This document shows, in pieces, positions 24,001-37,154 of a DNA stretch of 64,000 bases (the first letter of the stretch is position 1; each line of letters starts with the position of its first letter). The position numbers and the translations under genes are program-made. The notes beneath the pieces are model-generated. The model was given only the letters and a program-made list of their open reading frames with translations, searched no databases and was not told where the DNA came from. This stretch comes from Isoetes taiwanensis (taxonomy: Eukaryota; Streptophyta; Lycopodiopsida; Isoetales; Isoetaceae). The stretch is from the NCBI GenBank assembly GCA_021234155.1, contig JAJEKV010000028.1, positions 7,535,130 through 7,599,129 on the forward strand, written 5' to 3'.

Positions 24001-26553
24001 AGGCATTACCGCAAAGATACATCCTATTATATCCGAGGAACAAAGAGCTACTCTAGAAGCAGATTACTGCGGAATGATTTTAGCAGATGCTACCTCTTTG
24101 AAGAAAAGGAAAGTGTCATGGAATCCGATGGTATTCCCTCAGGAGTTCTTTCGTGAGTTATGGATTGTGTTGGCGGTGATGTGTAACGACGCCGCTTCGT
24201 GATTTCAAGAGGCAAGCGCTCTGCATTGTACCTCAACTCGCTGAATTTCTCTTATTCCTAAGTAAAGAACCTTCAAGAAATACCGGATCGTGCCCTATCA
24301 CCTTACTATCTTCTCAGGTATTAAGATTTTGCCAAAAGCTATGCAATAAAAGCCGGATATTCGATTCCATATCCTCTACACAAATGATTTCTCACGCATG
24401 ACTATGCATATTAAACAATGTAGTCACGCTTCATGAAGGTATTTATCGGGCTCGATTTCGGTGGCCATGAAATTGTATATTTGAAGTCGATCTTTGACAA
24501 GCAGCAACGTGGCCTTCTTAGAGAAATGTTCTACGCTTTGGTTTTGGTGCAATTCACAGCTTGATGTCATGAGGGTTCATTATTCCGCCGCCTATTCTCT
24601 TCCAAGCGGTAGAACCCTCACCATTCTTCGTGGGTCGTGGCATCCGGGCCGCATACCCTTTAGCCCATTGTTATTTACGCGTTGTGGTTGATATCCCTGC
24701 CCGTGTCTTCTTTGCCGCACGAGGGAATCTTGCATGGACTTCCCATGAACAATGGGTCGCCAGGATCAGAATCACTGGCGCGATGACACTTTCCTTTTCT
24801 CGAGGGCGATGAGAAAATCGCACGCCATTTCCCTTGTTAAAAATCCTTTTCCCTAGCATCCGGACATTTTGTGGGGCTGGCGTAAGGTACAAAGACTATG
24901 GCATTGACTCTTGGCCCAATTATGTAGCTATCTTTCCATGGAAGATCCTTCCCATGGTAAAAGCAACCAAACTTCTCAGATCCCCTCGAGGTGTTCATAT
25001 CTCATCGAGATGGAGGCGCTGATTAAGGGCTTGAAAAGCACCTTTTTATGGTCCACAGCCAAGCTTTCCATGGCGTGATCTAATTGTTGTGGCTAAGTCA
25101 GCTTTTAAGCAAAGACCCATGTGTATATGGCTTCGCTCATGCTACCTTACGTACCAAAAGATAACTTCGCCGTATTGTCGAACTCTATCCGGGGAACAGA
25201 GGAGGGTGTTGTTGTCAAAGCCGGGCTTGGGAAAGTGCATGTTGCCAAAGCATTTTGCACTTTGAATGATCAATTTCTTTGCATAAGTGATGATTTCTAA
25301 GTTCATTTGGAGAATTTTGAATAATGTGGATGAGTCCTGCCCTAAATCTTTGTTTATCGGGCCTTTGAAAATGCGGAATTTCTTTGGCCCTCTTAGGCCA
25401 CTTTTCCCCGGCCTCGGTTTCTATCCACTCAATGGCATACCCTAATGCATCCCCATTTCTTAGAGGATTGCTAGTTGCATGGGAGATCAACGCATAAACT
25501 CTCCGCTTTCATTTTCACCATCTTTAAGACACTAGCATGACAACAAGTTGTTATGGATTCCATTGATGGTGGTCCTTCCGTTGTTTCAACACCCATCGAC
25601 GCTAAATACGATGGAGAGCAAAGAGGTGCATGATGGGTTGATTGGTATAATAATCAAAAAGGCGCTTACGACATGGGAGGGGTTTAGAGCCAAGTTTCTC
25701 CTTTAAGGTGGATCGAGCTATTTGGCGTAAGGTGTCTTCAATTCTTCCTCCGCAAGTGGATTCCCACCGTGGGTAGTTCATGAGCATATGTCAAAAGCTG
25801 CATAAGTTGCGAATTCCATGTACAAGGTCTTTGCTTGATACCGACGTGCCTTGCCCTTCTCTCATTCAAGTGGCCTCTTTGGTCATTTTCTGTGATCTAA
25901 GCAGTAGCGTTATGGAAATGGGTAGCGCATAAATTACTCCATCCCAAAGTATCCGCTTTTATGGTGGTGGCAAGTCACTCATATCATTGTCTCCATGGGC
26001 TGCTAATATTCTCGCGTACGCATTTCATTCACAGAGGTGTCCGGTGACTTTGTCCCTTATGTGCACAGGGAGAGACAATTGAGCATTGCTTCTTCCTATG
26101 TAGACATGTCGATGCTTGCCGTATTTCAAGGCCTCTCATTACAATTTGAATAGCCGCCAGGTGTTATTAGCGCTTTATCCAAGTAATTGGGATAATTTGG
26201 CAAAAGGGCATTTCCATTTGGCTTCCTCGTGATGGATCATCTCGTCCATTTGGAAAAGAAGGAATCTTCTCATATTCAAAGGTCTTGCTTGTTCAGATGT
26301 ACGTCCTTCTTGATGCCCAACAACAAATAATTAATGTGCTATCTTCGTGTGCTCATCAATTCTGCTTATTGAGGTGAAGAGTCGCATTTGGGAGCACTAT
26401 CTTCGCATTCATACTTACGGCGAGTTTTGCTTGCTCTTCATATTGTTTAGATGTTACTTGGAGTGGGGTATACCGCGGGGACATTCTCCAATCGGTTATT
26501 AGTCCTACCGTAACTCGATAATAAAGGCTCAAGTCCTTCAAAAAAAAAAAAAA
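21081..26553 (+). mobile_element. Degenerate L1-type LINE 1
   Basis: Order of remnants on the plus strand: endonuclease motif GDFNMVELEVDR at 23182-23217; reverse transcriptase remnants HPIISEEQ near 24020-24045 and RGSWHPGRIPFSPLLF at about 24628-24675, corresponding to the family's RGxRQGDPLSPLLF; zinc-binding zf-RVT motif CPLCAQGETIEHCFFLC at 26051-26101; and a terminal A14 run at 26540-26553 preceded by CCTTC. Frames are broken throughout. The part from about 23.0 kb rightward is well supported; 21.1-23.0 kb may be its 5' part (ORF1 and start of the endonuclease) but shows no clear motif. LINEs copy RNA into the genome by target-primed reverse transcription; this copy cannot be active. 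Confidence 0.72.
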
Positions 26554-27121
26554 GTTTATGTTACTTATTGTATTCCTGAATTTTTGTCCGATAAAACAAT
26601 GTTTGTGGTAGGAAATAAAGGCAAGGCAAAGCCTTTGAAAGCTTCATCCAAGGTCTCTTCATGACTTAGACAGTTCAATTCAAGTTTCCAGATGCAACTT
26701 GTGTTAAACCGAATTGTGGTACAATTTATGTTGAGACATTTGTTTTCTACCTGAGTTGGATTTTAGCTTATGTTTACGCTTGTTTCCAAGATGAAGGATA
26801 TGAACAAAGAGAACTAGGACGGCCTTTAATAAAAACATTTGATTCATAAGCGTGTTTCTTTAGCTTCTACTATTTTGTATTATTGAGAATGGAGACTTCT
26901 TTTCCACGTAATATTATCTCCCTCCAAGTTTTGATTTATCTCCAACATTTGAACTTGCTTCAAAATTTGCTTTGACAAAGCTTATAAGAAAGTCTTGAAA
27001 AATGAAATGTAAGAAGTGCTGCATATGAACATCTGCTATTTGGTGCTAGAGAAGGCTAGAGAATATATGAGGAGAAATGGTATAAAATGGCAGCTTTTGA
27101 TGTAACAATGTTGCAACCTTG
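26554..27121. other. AT-rich spacer after LINE 1
   Basis: No frame, repeat or signal stands out. Confidence 0.5.
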
Positions 27122-27430
27122 TACACAGTCCAGCATTTATTCCTTTGTTTGCATTAAGGTGTCATAAATATGTCTGCTTTGTTCCTTTGTTTGCTTTAAT
27201 TCAGTTTCAGCTTTTAAATGCTAACGTTAATACAAAGTCCAGCATTTATTCATTTGTTTGCATTAAGGTGTATTAGTATATATGCTTTGTTCCTTTGTTT
27301 GCTTTATAATTCAGTTTTGGCAATTAGATTCTAACCCCAATACACAATCCAACATTTATTCCTTTGTTTGCATTGAGATGTATAAGTATATCTGCTTTGT
27401 TCCTTTCTTTTGCTTTGTAATTCAGTTTAT
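27122..27430 (+). repeat. Three tandem copies of an about 110-bp AT-rich unit
   Basis: Units start at 27122, 27231 and 27341 with TACA(C/A)A(G/A)TCCA(G/A)CATTTATT, and each contains TTTGTTTGCATT and TTTGTTCCTTT. Spacing is 109-110 bp. Divergence between units is modest. Confidence 0.85.
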
Positions 27431-27899
27431 GTGAAATGGTTTCTATGTTCCATCATTCTTAAATGTATCTGAATGTATATTTGCTTGGGATTTGCTTGTA
27501 GTAGATAAATAGGAAGTACATAAAAGAAAGTACAAAATATTCTGATATAAGAAACCCTTAAACCCAAGTAGACAAAGAATAAAAGTTAACAACTAATTTC
27601 GCTGATAAGATTAAATATCTTTGTCAATCGACTTCTATCTTAACAAATTACACTATTAGAAAAACCGTATTCCCCGATTCAAGGATCGCCGATTTAAAAC
27701 CATATTATATTAATACTGCTTCATTTTTTACAAAAAAGCTTTACAAAGCCTATAGATTTGGAGTCCACTTCATTTTAGAAAAAAAAGCTTGGACATTTTA
27801 AGAAAACCCGCGTATGAGATCAAAACAGGGATACAACCGTATACCACATACTGAACCACATTACACATTTGCATGGGATTTGCACACTCTACATCTCGA
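27431..27899. other. AT-rich spacer
   Basis: No gene or repeat recognised. Confidence 0.5.
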
Positions 27900-28850
27900 T
27901 TTAATCACTACTTGAATTGTGGCCAAAGAAAACTTAATATTCAAGATTTCATCACTAAAAGTAATCGGGAGGTATCTTCGTAGGCCACATCAAGGTAAAT
28001 CCCATCAGCTTCCATGCTCATCCGCAAAAGACGCCATCTTCGATTACTACGATCAACTCCATCGGGCTTTATTCTTTTATCCTCAAATCGGCTCCTTATC
28101 TCTCGCTAATCGCCCACTTCCAAGGCCGAAAATTTCGCCACAAAGATTTCAAGCATCCGTGTTCTTCTTGGCTTGCTTTCGTGATAGTCGCTGTAGCTGG
28201 GAAACTATCTTAAAAAAGAGACGAAGTTCTTTAGCTTCCTCGTTTATACCGTTTAGCATGCTGGAATCCAACTCAAGAAAAGATAATGCGGCAGAGCTGC
28301 TTCACAATTTTTCTTTGACGCCGCGAAGAAGTACAAGAAATTCCATGTGCCTCGTGAACGCCTTTTCGACAGCGAGAGTCTTAAGGATACAATTCATACG
28401 CTATTGAAGATGAGTTTATGGCTATCCTCACGCCTCTATAGATTTCGATGTTTAGGACCTTCAAGAGGTAAGTATGTAATCATTAAATGTTTTTTCTCGT
28501 AGAAGTTATATAACATGCTATTTTTCTTTCGCAGCCCAACGCTTCGCTGCCTTGCAGTCAGCTAGCACTCTTGATGCTCTTCTGAAAAGACAGCCGAAAA
28601 AGATAGCTGAAAAGCTTTTACGCTATGACTCGATAATAATTATCACAACTCAAAACCACTACCTCTCACAAGATGAAAAGATTGGTTCCTGCTGTGATGT
28701 GAGTTTTATTGTAGTTGTACCTTTATTGTAGTTGTCATTTGCATGCTCGGATGGCTGGAAGATGAGGACTCATCCTCTTTCTTGGGCTTCCGGGCAGTAT
28801 ACTTGAGCCTCGCCATGAAGAAGCAGATGAAGAAAAGAAGATCAAACAAT
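27900..28850 (-). pseudogene. Retroelement-type N-terminal protein remnant
   Basis: On the minus strand, MARLKYTARKPKKEDESSSS begins near 28819. After a non-coding stretch, coding-like text follows at about 28407-28100: EKAFTRHMEFLVLLRG, LELDSSMLNGINEEAKELRL and FFKIVSQLQRL, in more than one frame with stops. A basic TARK-type start followed by such text recalls N-terminal proteins of some plant LTR elements, but the family is not certain. The opposite-strand 162-codon frame (27919-28407) is a shadow. Confidence 0.42.
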
Positions 28851-30343
28851 CTGGCAGAGAAGATGAAGAAGGGATGAAGAATCTGGCAAGAAGAGAAGAT
28901 GAAGAATCTTCTCTTATAGGAGAAGGCGGCAGCATCCAATCAAGGGTCTATGAAGGCCATTATGTCCATATGTGCGTGCAGAATTGGGGCTCGAAACTCG
29001 AGCCATGCAATAAATGCCAGGTTTAACCTGTATTGTATTCTCCCTCTTATATGCCATATTATGAGGGTATTATGCTCAATATACCCCCAATATACCATTA
29101 AGTATACCACGTATTCCTTAACATATTTCCTACCCATTAAGTATTTCTAAATATTCCAATATGCCATATCCCATCCCAATATGCCATATGTATTCCAAAT
29201 ATATTTCCAAACATTCTAATATGCCATATGTATTCCCAATAATCCAACCATTTCCAATCATTCTTTGCAAGCAATGTCCATGAAAAACATTATGAAATTT
29301 CTAAACACCATTTTCATTTTAGATAAACCTTGGGTATGCAAACGCCAAGAGCAAGATCTAGGTATGTAAAAATGAAGATAATCCATAAGTACATATCTAC
29401 TCGGCGGGGCTTCAAACCGCTTTCCCATTTACGCATGTAGGCTTTCTACCTCCAAAAAGTCGTGATAATGTGGGTTTTCCGGGTGACTCCCTTTGCACGC
29501 ATGTATCCCTGCATATGCCTGTGAAACTGGTTTCATCCTTGCACCTCTATCCCCGTTATCTGCATCTACATTTGGTAGCACTCTTCCGTGCTCACACTTT
29601 CCATGCCAGATGCTTCTCTCTATATATGGAACATTAATGGCATATGAGGTACATTGTCTATTATATGTATTTTGATTGTAATTGTGGTAGTTGCCTTTCA
29701 AATTTTGAGGGATGCAATCATGCAGTTATTGGTAGTGATAGTGAAACTGAAAAGAGATTTCAAGCCAATGAGACTGCAATGCTTGCAGGGTTACCCAAGT
29801 GGAAGAGGTGAAAAGTTGCAACTTTACATGTCATATAGGGGTAAGAGGATAAAACAGCAGGGGTTCCCCCTGTTTCTCTAGTTTCCTTGCGAAGATAAAA
29901 AAATTGGCGAGAATTGTTATTGCTTTAAAAGGAAGAAAATACTAGGAACCATTTTAAGACAAATGGATTGGCTTTCATGTCCTTTGTGCTAATAGCAACA
30001 AGATATGATAGAATTTAGAAAAAATCTTTAAAATCTATGGTGGGTGAAGGTTGCAATTGCATTTTCAACTTTGCCATTTGACATCAGTATTCTCATCTAG
30101 GCATTATTCTGCTGCAAAAATGAGGCTTATTGTTTCTATTTGGTGCCTACCACAATGATGTATGTAAGAGATTTAATTTAGGTTTTAATTGGTTAGAGAT
30201 TATATGCTTTTGATGAACAGGCAAAGCAAGGTTGAGGATATTGTTACTGTAGAGAAACCTGATGAGTATAACTATTTCTGCTCTTAATAAATATATTTAT
30301 TGATCAAGTATATTGCTACTTTGCTTGCAGATTGTGAGGTAGA
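28851..30343. other. AT-rich DNA with short reiterated CCAATATGCCATATG motifs
   Basis: Between about 29080 and 29245 the segment AATATGCCATA recurs several times with ATTCCAAATAT-type spacers. No coding gene is recognised; the frames at 29429-29701 and 29654-29881 lack domains. Confidence 0.5.
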
Positions 30344-33300
30344 GTGCATCACACCTTGGCATCAAAAGCAATCACCACTACGCTGCTGCTTGCCACACTG
30401 GGCCTCTTAAACGTGGACCGCCAAGGCGCGGAAGATGCATGTGCAGTGACTTCTAATTCCGGGCCTAATCGGCTAGCGTGTGTGGGTCATTATCGCGGCG
30501 TAGAGGGATCGCACGAAAGTGGGGAATTCAGGAATGCCCATGCCCACAATAGTACGCGTAGAGGGCGCGCTGTAGACGCCGTTGAGGGCACAAGGTCGCG
30601 ATCCTTGGGGGTCGTGTGCTCGGTCATTAAGCATGACATTTCAACATGGTCAAGACTACTCCGTGATAGGTGTAAGGTGAGAGCCGAAGCGGTACGGTTT
30701 CAGAGCGGCAAAGAATGGGTGAAGTTGTTGATCTTTATTTATGTAGTCGTCGGGCTAATTCCACATTTATTTCGCGTAACGCGGTTGGGGCCTAATTTGC
30801 GTATGCTCGACATGACAGACGGATCGCTTCCCGCCCGCTGCATGAACATTTTCATTCAATCGCTACCGGATCATTTTCCTCGCTTAATTTCCGTGGCCTC
30901 GAAAGTAATCAGTCGGCCACAAGCATTGCTCCGCTAAGTTAAACACCGCTAATTAAAGGATGCCGATTTTGGGATGTTAGATTTGGTCTGCAGACCTATC
31001 GAGATAACTTCGATGTCGTGAATGGTGAAGGCCCCGGCCGAGATCAAGGCATTCGCCAAGTCGCGTGGGGAAGTTCCGGAGAGCACCTGCTAAGATGGGA
31101 GGTACGCGAGGCATTGTATGCGAATTGAAACCCTGTCTCACCTGGAGCGGTGCGTGAGAATCGAGATATTGCACCATATTGCACGGACGAAGTCCAAGAG
31201 GGTTGCTCGCGCGGTTCAAGGCGGATCACTTGGTCGGGAAGAGGACACCAATTCTCATCGTTCTGGTTGTGCGACGTAAGAAGTATGCGGCCTCAATGTC
31301 ACCGGCATTAAGTTCGATGGCCACATTTTGCATCTTCATCGATATTAAAGAGGCTACTTTTCAACACTTTTCAGAAAAGATATCCCTATTAATCGACGGA
31401 TGGATAGATCGCTCATTGCTGTGTCATGCAAGGTGTCGCAAGTGCATAGAAGGCGTATCGCCATAATGTCCGCTTACAGCAGATTGAGGGATGCCGCTTT
31501 GGCCCCTCATAAGTGCCCCTGGTCCGATCGCGATTCGCGGAGTTCTTCCAAGAATATTGGGAATGGGTGGGGAAGCTGATGCGCATTCATCACATGATCC
31601 GCCTGCATTGCAGATGCTAGATTATAGACTCAACAATCGGGCCGTGATCTCGCTAATAATCGGAAGGTGAAGGTTTCTATTTCGATAACCGATCATAGCT
31701 TCAATTTTACATATTAAGATAATCGCCAAGGCTCCTTTCTCACTTAGACCGCAGGCTGTTCCGGAAGGAGGCTATTATTAGTCCCATGCGCCGGGCTTCA
31801 TTTTGGGCGCGTGCATATTCTTAACAATGTAGCGCAAGATTCGAGGGCATTCATCAAGCATTGCATCAGCCGGGCCGATAGTAATTTTGAAGCTGATGTT
31901 ATTTTGCGTGGTGTGAGAGTTTTACCAGAGTTCAAGTTTTAACGTCCGCAGCCACCATCCATGTCACTACGTAGTCATCAGCCGATCTTTGTTAGCCGGA
32001 GTTCGCCAGGATGCCCTCCTTTGACTTTCTTATTTTACCATCGCTGGCAGAGAGGCCCTTTCGGCAGCTTGTTGACTCCTGCTAAATGAGGCGCGTTATG
32101 GAGGGGTTGAGGATGGCAGACGCGTTGCGCCAGATTGAAGTCAAGATTGATGACTCTTCCTACAGCCGATGAGAGGAACTGCTTAAACACGGAAGGAGCC
32201 TGACATTCTCTTGCTTCAGCTGCCTCATGAATTGACGAATGTTTAAGCATTATGGCTCAAGCAGCCAGATCCTACATGCCCGGTCGTCCTTACTTTCTTG
32301 GCTAACGCAGTCGCAGGCACATGCTCTAGGCTTTTGCACCTTCTTCAAAGATCGACATTTCGCAAAGGTATTCGAGGACATTCTGGACCGCTGGCCGGCA
32401 CCTTTAATTGGTGGAAGGGGGAGACTTTCCATGGTCGGGTGGTCACGCGCTTGGCAAAACTGCTTTATGTCTAACCTATACTTTATATGGCATCTATCAT
32501 CCCCGGCGCCAGAAAGCAAAGGTTCGAAATTTCTATGGTTCAGACCGTGATGGGGAGGCAATGAGAAGTGCATTGCCAAGGTGGCCTGGTGGCGCGTATG
32601 CCTAAAGATGCGCGCGGTGGCCTCTACCGAATTTCTGCCCATAGCAAGGTCCGCTGTCCGCCCATCTCTTTATGATTCGAATGCGCTGGACTCTGGCTTA
32701 GCCTCTTGTTTCCATCCGCCGCGTCTCACTCGATAGTTTTATAAGTCATCGCTCGCGGCGCCTGCATGCTATTTGGCGATATCGTCGTATATTAATGCCT
32801 TCCCGGCGGCTCGGTTCGAAGCAACCGCCATAATACTGATGCTTCCAGCTGTGGAGCCCGCTTAGAGGCATCGCCATGGTGGATCTCGGCTGGTTCCGTG
32901 TATCACCTGGTAGCTGCAAACCAGCCGATCCCCTCGAAGTCCGTTCGCTAAAAGATGGCACGCCAGTGGGTCTTGATGGTAGAAAGTGGTATGTCGACGC
33001 GTTAAATCGGCAACTCCTGCAACTCTTTTTTCGCCTACGTGCTTCGAATTTCGTGAGCGATTAAAGCGCTATCTCGCGGCTAATGCCTACCAAGCAAACC
33101 CTAGTGTCGCATCAGTGGAGTTGTCAAATCAAAAGCGACTCTCAAATTTCGAAGCCCCTGGCGGCGAGTTTCGGCAAATTCAGATTCCCATCGAGTCTCC
33201 AGTGCTCTGTGGAGTATTTAACGCAACATCCGAGATGCAAGTGGAATCCAATCTGGCCCCCAAGATTCGTGTTAGCGCGCTGGCGAAGTAACGCATCCCC

Positions 33301-33847
33301 GAGGGTAGCATCACGGGTTCTATTAAAGAGACTGGAACTACCGATCAAATGACCGTGTCCAATGTGGGGCTCCCTCGGTTGGCACCTTGGTTAATCAGAT
33401 GTTTCTTTGCACGGAGATCCTCGTTCTATGGCAAAGGTCCTCTTTTCACATTTTGCTGTCTACTGCTGGTTCTTTAAAAAGTAATTAGCGGGATGGGGTC
33501 CCTGCCTCTTCTGCAGTCCGGCCTCCATTTGTGTAGGCGCCTGGTTGATGTGGCTCATTCGGGAAGCAAATGACGCATGAAGAAAACCGGTGAGTTCTAT
33601 GCGTTCCCTGGCTTTGACTCTGAATTGAGGTGACAAATTATATCTTTCCACCGGCCCCTTGGAAAGAGCGCCAAGGCAGTCGTCTGAAAGAATCCCTCCT
33701 CATTGTGACGCATTGGCGTGTTTGTTTCATGAGTCGTGAGGTAGGTAATGCGTTTCTCGCTTAGTTCGTCAATGGGCAGGAGCAACCTAGTATCGATCTA
33801 GACTTACTCAGATTAATATTAATTAACTTGATCTTTCAAAAAAAAAA
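30344..33847 (+). mobile_element. Degenerate L1-type LINE 2
   Basis: Late reverse transcriptase remnants at 32395-32600 read WWKGE...GRV...LAKTALCLTYTLYGIYHP, matching the LINE segment with WKGRLLSxxGRxTLAKxxLxxxPxYxM. A zf-RVT remnant at about 33354-33440 reads VQCGAPSVGTLVNQMFLCTE. The element ends in an A10 run at 33838-33847 preceded by TCTTTC. Upstream, the long frame 30344-30937 ends with LPDHFPRLISVA, which may be the endonuclease tail (family text: SDHFPIL). All frames are broken. The 5' border is not defined. Confidence 0.6.
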
Positions 33848-34690
33848 GCAATCACTACTAAAAGATGTGGATAGTGAAGCTTCACCATCTGGTGACTTGA
33901 CAATCTAAGTTGTACTAATTTCTTCTTGATCAGCAGCATTTCACAAAAATGCCAAAGTGCAGCCAACCATGTTCCTTTTCTGATTTTTTTTATAACAACC
34001 CACTCAATTGTTTTAGGGATTTTGAAATATGCAAAATACGAAGTTCTTGTTAGTTTTGATGAATATCGAAATTTATTAGCTACTTAAGATTTTAGAATAT
34101 GAATTATGGGGGCTCGAACCTCTACCAAAATAACTCAATATCTTAATAAGACTACTTTGACCAGTATAACTAGTGAGCTAATGCAATTTTTTTTAATTTT
34201 TAATCTATGTTTTTTTTATAATAACCCATTCAAGTGTTTTGAGGATATGGTCTATGGTTTCAAGAATTGTCATTTTACATCCATAATAAATCCCACCTGA
34301 ACCCCCCAGTTTCGCCGCCATATTTGTCTAATATAAATGTTGTGTTACAAATATAAGACTTGAGGTCTGTGGCCAATACCGAGAAAGAAAAATCACCGTA
34401 AAGCGTAACGAATCAAGCAACCTGCTCATAGAATGATCCTCGAAAACATCCACGGTACGCTTCTGGCTATAAAGGTTAATGCCGAAAAACGAATAAATAA
34501 TACCTGCCTTGAGGCTACAAAGTGGCTACCGAGAAAAAATGAATAACAAGTACCGCCTCTGAGGCTACAATTCCACACCAAAGAAAATGCGAGGATTATA
34601 AAAGACAGCGCCACCAAGCCAAACTTAGAGCAAACCAAAACATACCTTAGATCATCCGAAAACAACAAATATCACTCAACAAACCCAAAA
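33848..34690. other. AT-rich spacer with a short direct repeat
   Basis: A segment like TTTTTTTATAACAACCCA near 33984 recurs as TTTTTTTATAATAACCCA near 34210, each followed by a diverged TGTTTT(A/G)(G/A)GGAT stretch. No gene is recognised. Confidence 0.5.
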
Positions 34691-35560
34691 TATACGAGGG
34701 AGAGGGGGGCGTTCGGTGAGCTAACAAAGAAGAAAGAAAGAGAGCTCGAGAGCACCGATGATCAGGAAATGGCGAAAAGAGGAAGTAAAAATAGGAGATG
34801 CGGCAGAAATGGGCGGCCCCTATCCAAGGAATGTTTGGCCTATTGGGTTATCCTATGATACAACTAATTAAAATGGCGCCGCAGGGAGAGGGTGGGAAAC
34901 TTGTGGAGCTAGAAGAGCAGAATGAAAAGGAGCTTAAGAGAAACACCGGCCGACCTAAATGAGAGAGTCAATAAATGCGAATACAGAGATCCTCATCCAA
35001 GGAATGTCAAGTATTGCACTATTGCTATTGGTAATAGAACCACGGGTATTCCTAGGGACGGGTCCATGATACAGAAGTTTAATGGCGAAGAGGAATCTAC
35101 CTCAAAAAGGGCAAAACGAGGATGACGAGGGGAAACAAGGGACAAAGCACAAAAGAACGGGAGGAATGGGCAAAATAAGAAGACTAGAATAGCTCAAGAA
35201 ATTGGAACGACCACGAAAGGCTGACAGAGCAATTGAAAAAATCAAAGCAAAGGGCAGTAACATGAGATATGGACATCAATGGGACAAAGGGGACGAAGGC
35301 AAATGAAGAGGTGAGTTGGCCAAACGAAAGAGACAAGACTAAGGAATAGAAGAACTAAGGCAAATTAGAGTTGAACGAACAAAGCAAACAAGAAAGAACA
35401 AAAATGGAACTGGAGTAACTGGATAAAGAAAGAAACGAATCCAAGCAAAGAGCACAATAATGGAGCTAAAGGGGCACGAGAGCAAATGGGAACATGGCAC
35501 AACCATAGATAACAATGGGCAGGATAAAGCAATTAAGAAATAGACAAATAATCCCATCGA
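34691..35560 (+). repeat. Purine-rich strand-asymmetric block
   Basis: The plus strand is dominated by A and G with reiterated short words such as AAATGAAG, CATAGATAACAATGGGCA and GAACAAA. The same words recur at 36530-37059, 43801-44055 and 58767-59830. Long minus-strand frames here reflect skewed composition rather than genes. Confidence 0.55.
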
Positions 35561-35565
35561 TTCGA

Positions 35566-36035
35566 GCCCTCGGATCGAAATTCTAGAGGGGGCAAGCATG
35601 CATGTATGCATGCCATGCATGCCTTCTCTGGTTGGGAGATCGCTATATTAGGCGAGGTTCTTCATCAATGTCTCATCGGCCCTTCCTCTTCTCTCCTCAA
35701 CAAGCATCTTCCTTTATTCTCTATCTTCTTGAAACTATGCAGGGAGGGCTCCCTCGCTTGATTGACCGGAATTCGGCGCTTTTCCATGCCGGTATTGTCC
35801 TTTCTCGGCCTTTGCCTTCAAATTCATAATCCTTGACCGCTTCATGCGCGGCCCTCCCATTCAAGAATCCCATCGACATCGAAATTTAGATAGCTTGGCA
35901 TGCATGTCTTTGCATGTAATGGATGCGTAATACCTTTCTCCGGTTGGGAGATCGCCATTTTACGCAGGTTCTTCATCAACGCCTCATCGGGCGCTTCCCT
36001 CTTCTCTCGCCAGCATCACCCTCCTCCCCTTAATT
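35566..36035 (+). repeat. Diverged direct repeat with CATGCATG-rich start
   Basis: About 35575-35712 and 35870-36030 share GCATGCATG-type sequence, GGTTGGGAGATCGC, AGGTTCTTCATCAA and CTCATCGG in order, about 300 bp apart. Confidence 0.65.
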
Positions 36036-36529
36036 CTTTAATGTATTTGCGCCGCCCGGGCATCGCCGCGGACTTCAGCCCCCATTTGAAGAGGTTTTAT
36101 TTTGTTTGTCGCGGCACGCTGACTCTCCACTTTGGGAGGTTTGTTTTGTCACATTTTGTTCTAGTGTTGTGATGTGTAGGTACGTTGGCAAGCAGAGCTT
36201 CATCTTTTATCTCGCGGGTTTTGGGAGCGATTAACCTTACGCTTGTCCGCCCCTTGGTCAAGGCTTATCACTAGGGGTTTTTCCTCTAAAACCCGAAAGG
36301 GCGGGCTTTATTCCTGCGGATAAGCTTTCGGCGTGTACACAAACCAAACATCTATTAGAAGCATTGTATTTCATGGGGTCCAAGTTGTATAATTGGACAT
36401 TCTTTATTTTTCTTCGCGGTAGTTCAAGATGCGGTGCGCTACCCACTATCCACCATCAGAGAAAACTGGCCGAGATTTAACGGTAGGCTTCCATCTATCT
36501 AGAGGCTTTTGTCGTTACGAGCCCATTCT
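36036..36529. other. No gene recognised
   Basis: Mixed composition; no frame, domain or repeat can be supported. Confidence 0.45.
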
Positions 36530-37059
36530 TAATGGGCATTACAGAAAGACGTCCAATGAGAGAAATGGCATATGAAAAAAGAAACAAAGGAAGGAATGTA
36601 ATATTTTTGAAAGCAAGTAAAACAAAAAGGAAAGGAAAAACAATGGATCCAAAAAGGCACACAAGCAAGCAAGAAATGAAGTAAACATAGATAACAATAG
36701 GCATGTGAGAATTGACTTGACGAAAGACAAATAAAATAGATTGGGAGTTGACAGAACAAATGGATTAAATGAGAGACAAGGGGAAGGAAGAGTGTGATAG
36801 TCCGAGAGCAAATAAAAACAAATGCGCAAAAGCGAGGACTAGCTAGGCTAATGGGCTAAAGGCCAAATGGGACAAGAACAAAAATGAAGCAAAGGAGCAT
36901 GTGAACATTAGTAACAAGCTCGTGAGGATGCAAATATTATAGAGGAACTAAAAAAGTGCACAAAGCACAATGATGGAGAAGAGAGAAAGAAGAGGAACCA
37001 AAAAGGCAGATGAGTAAACGAGAAAATGAAGTAAATATAGATAACAATGGGTGTCTATC
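36530..37059 (+). repeat. Purine-rich strand-asymmetric block
   Basis: Same A/G-rich character and words as 34691-35560; AATGAAGTAAACATAGATAA occurs near 36675 and again, with one change, near 37024. Confidence 0.55.
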
Positions 37060-37121
37060 TGCTATAAGGCCGGGTGGTAATTAGTTTACCTAAATGGAAA
37101 ATTTTTATCCTTCAAAAAAAA
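37060..37121 (+). mobile_element. 3' end fragment of a LINE
   Basis: A short stretch ends TTATCCTTC followed by A8 (37114-37121), the same kind of end as LINEs 1 and 2. Only the tail is recognisable, so this is a severely truncated copy or a chance match. Confidence 0.35.
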
Positions 37122-37154
37122 CAATGGGCATGACAACAATGAAAACAATAGTTG

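Noticed and set aside
23560-24156. 198-codon plus-strand frame as an intact gene
   Set aside because: It lies within LINE 1 between the endonuclease and reverse transcriptase remnants and reads through corrupted LINE sequence.
28988-29004. Perfect 7-bp inverted repeat GGCTCGA-AAC-TCGAGCC
   Set aside because: Too short to distinguish from chance and with no associated element.
30344-30937. 197-codon frame as a possible host gene
   Set aside because: It lies at the 5' end of LINE 2 in the same direction and its end resembles an L1 endonuclease tail; no host domain is visible.
34076-34126. Possible tRNA or SINE promoter boxes (GGGGGCTCGAACCTC)
   Set aside because: The B-box is fair, but the A-box is weak and too close, and no tRNA cloverleaf can be drawn.
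36539-36829. Overlapping minus-strand hydrophobic frames resembling membrane proteins
   Set aside because: They arise from the pyrimidine-rich complement of a purine-rich block, which yields Phe, Leu, Ser and Cys by composition.
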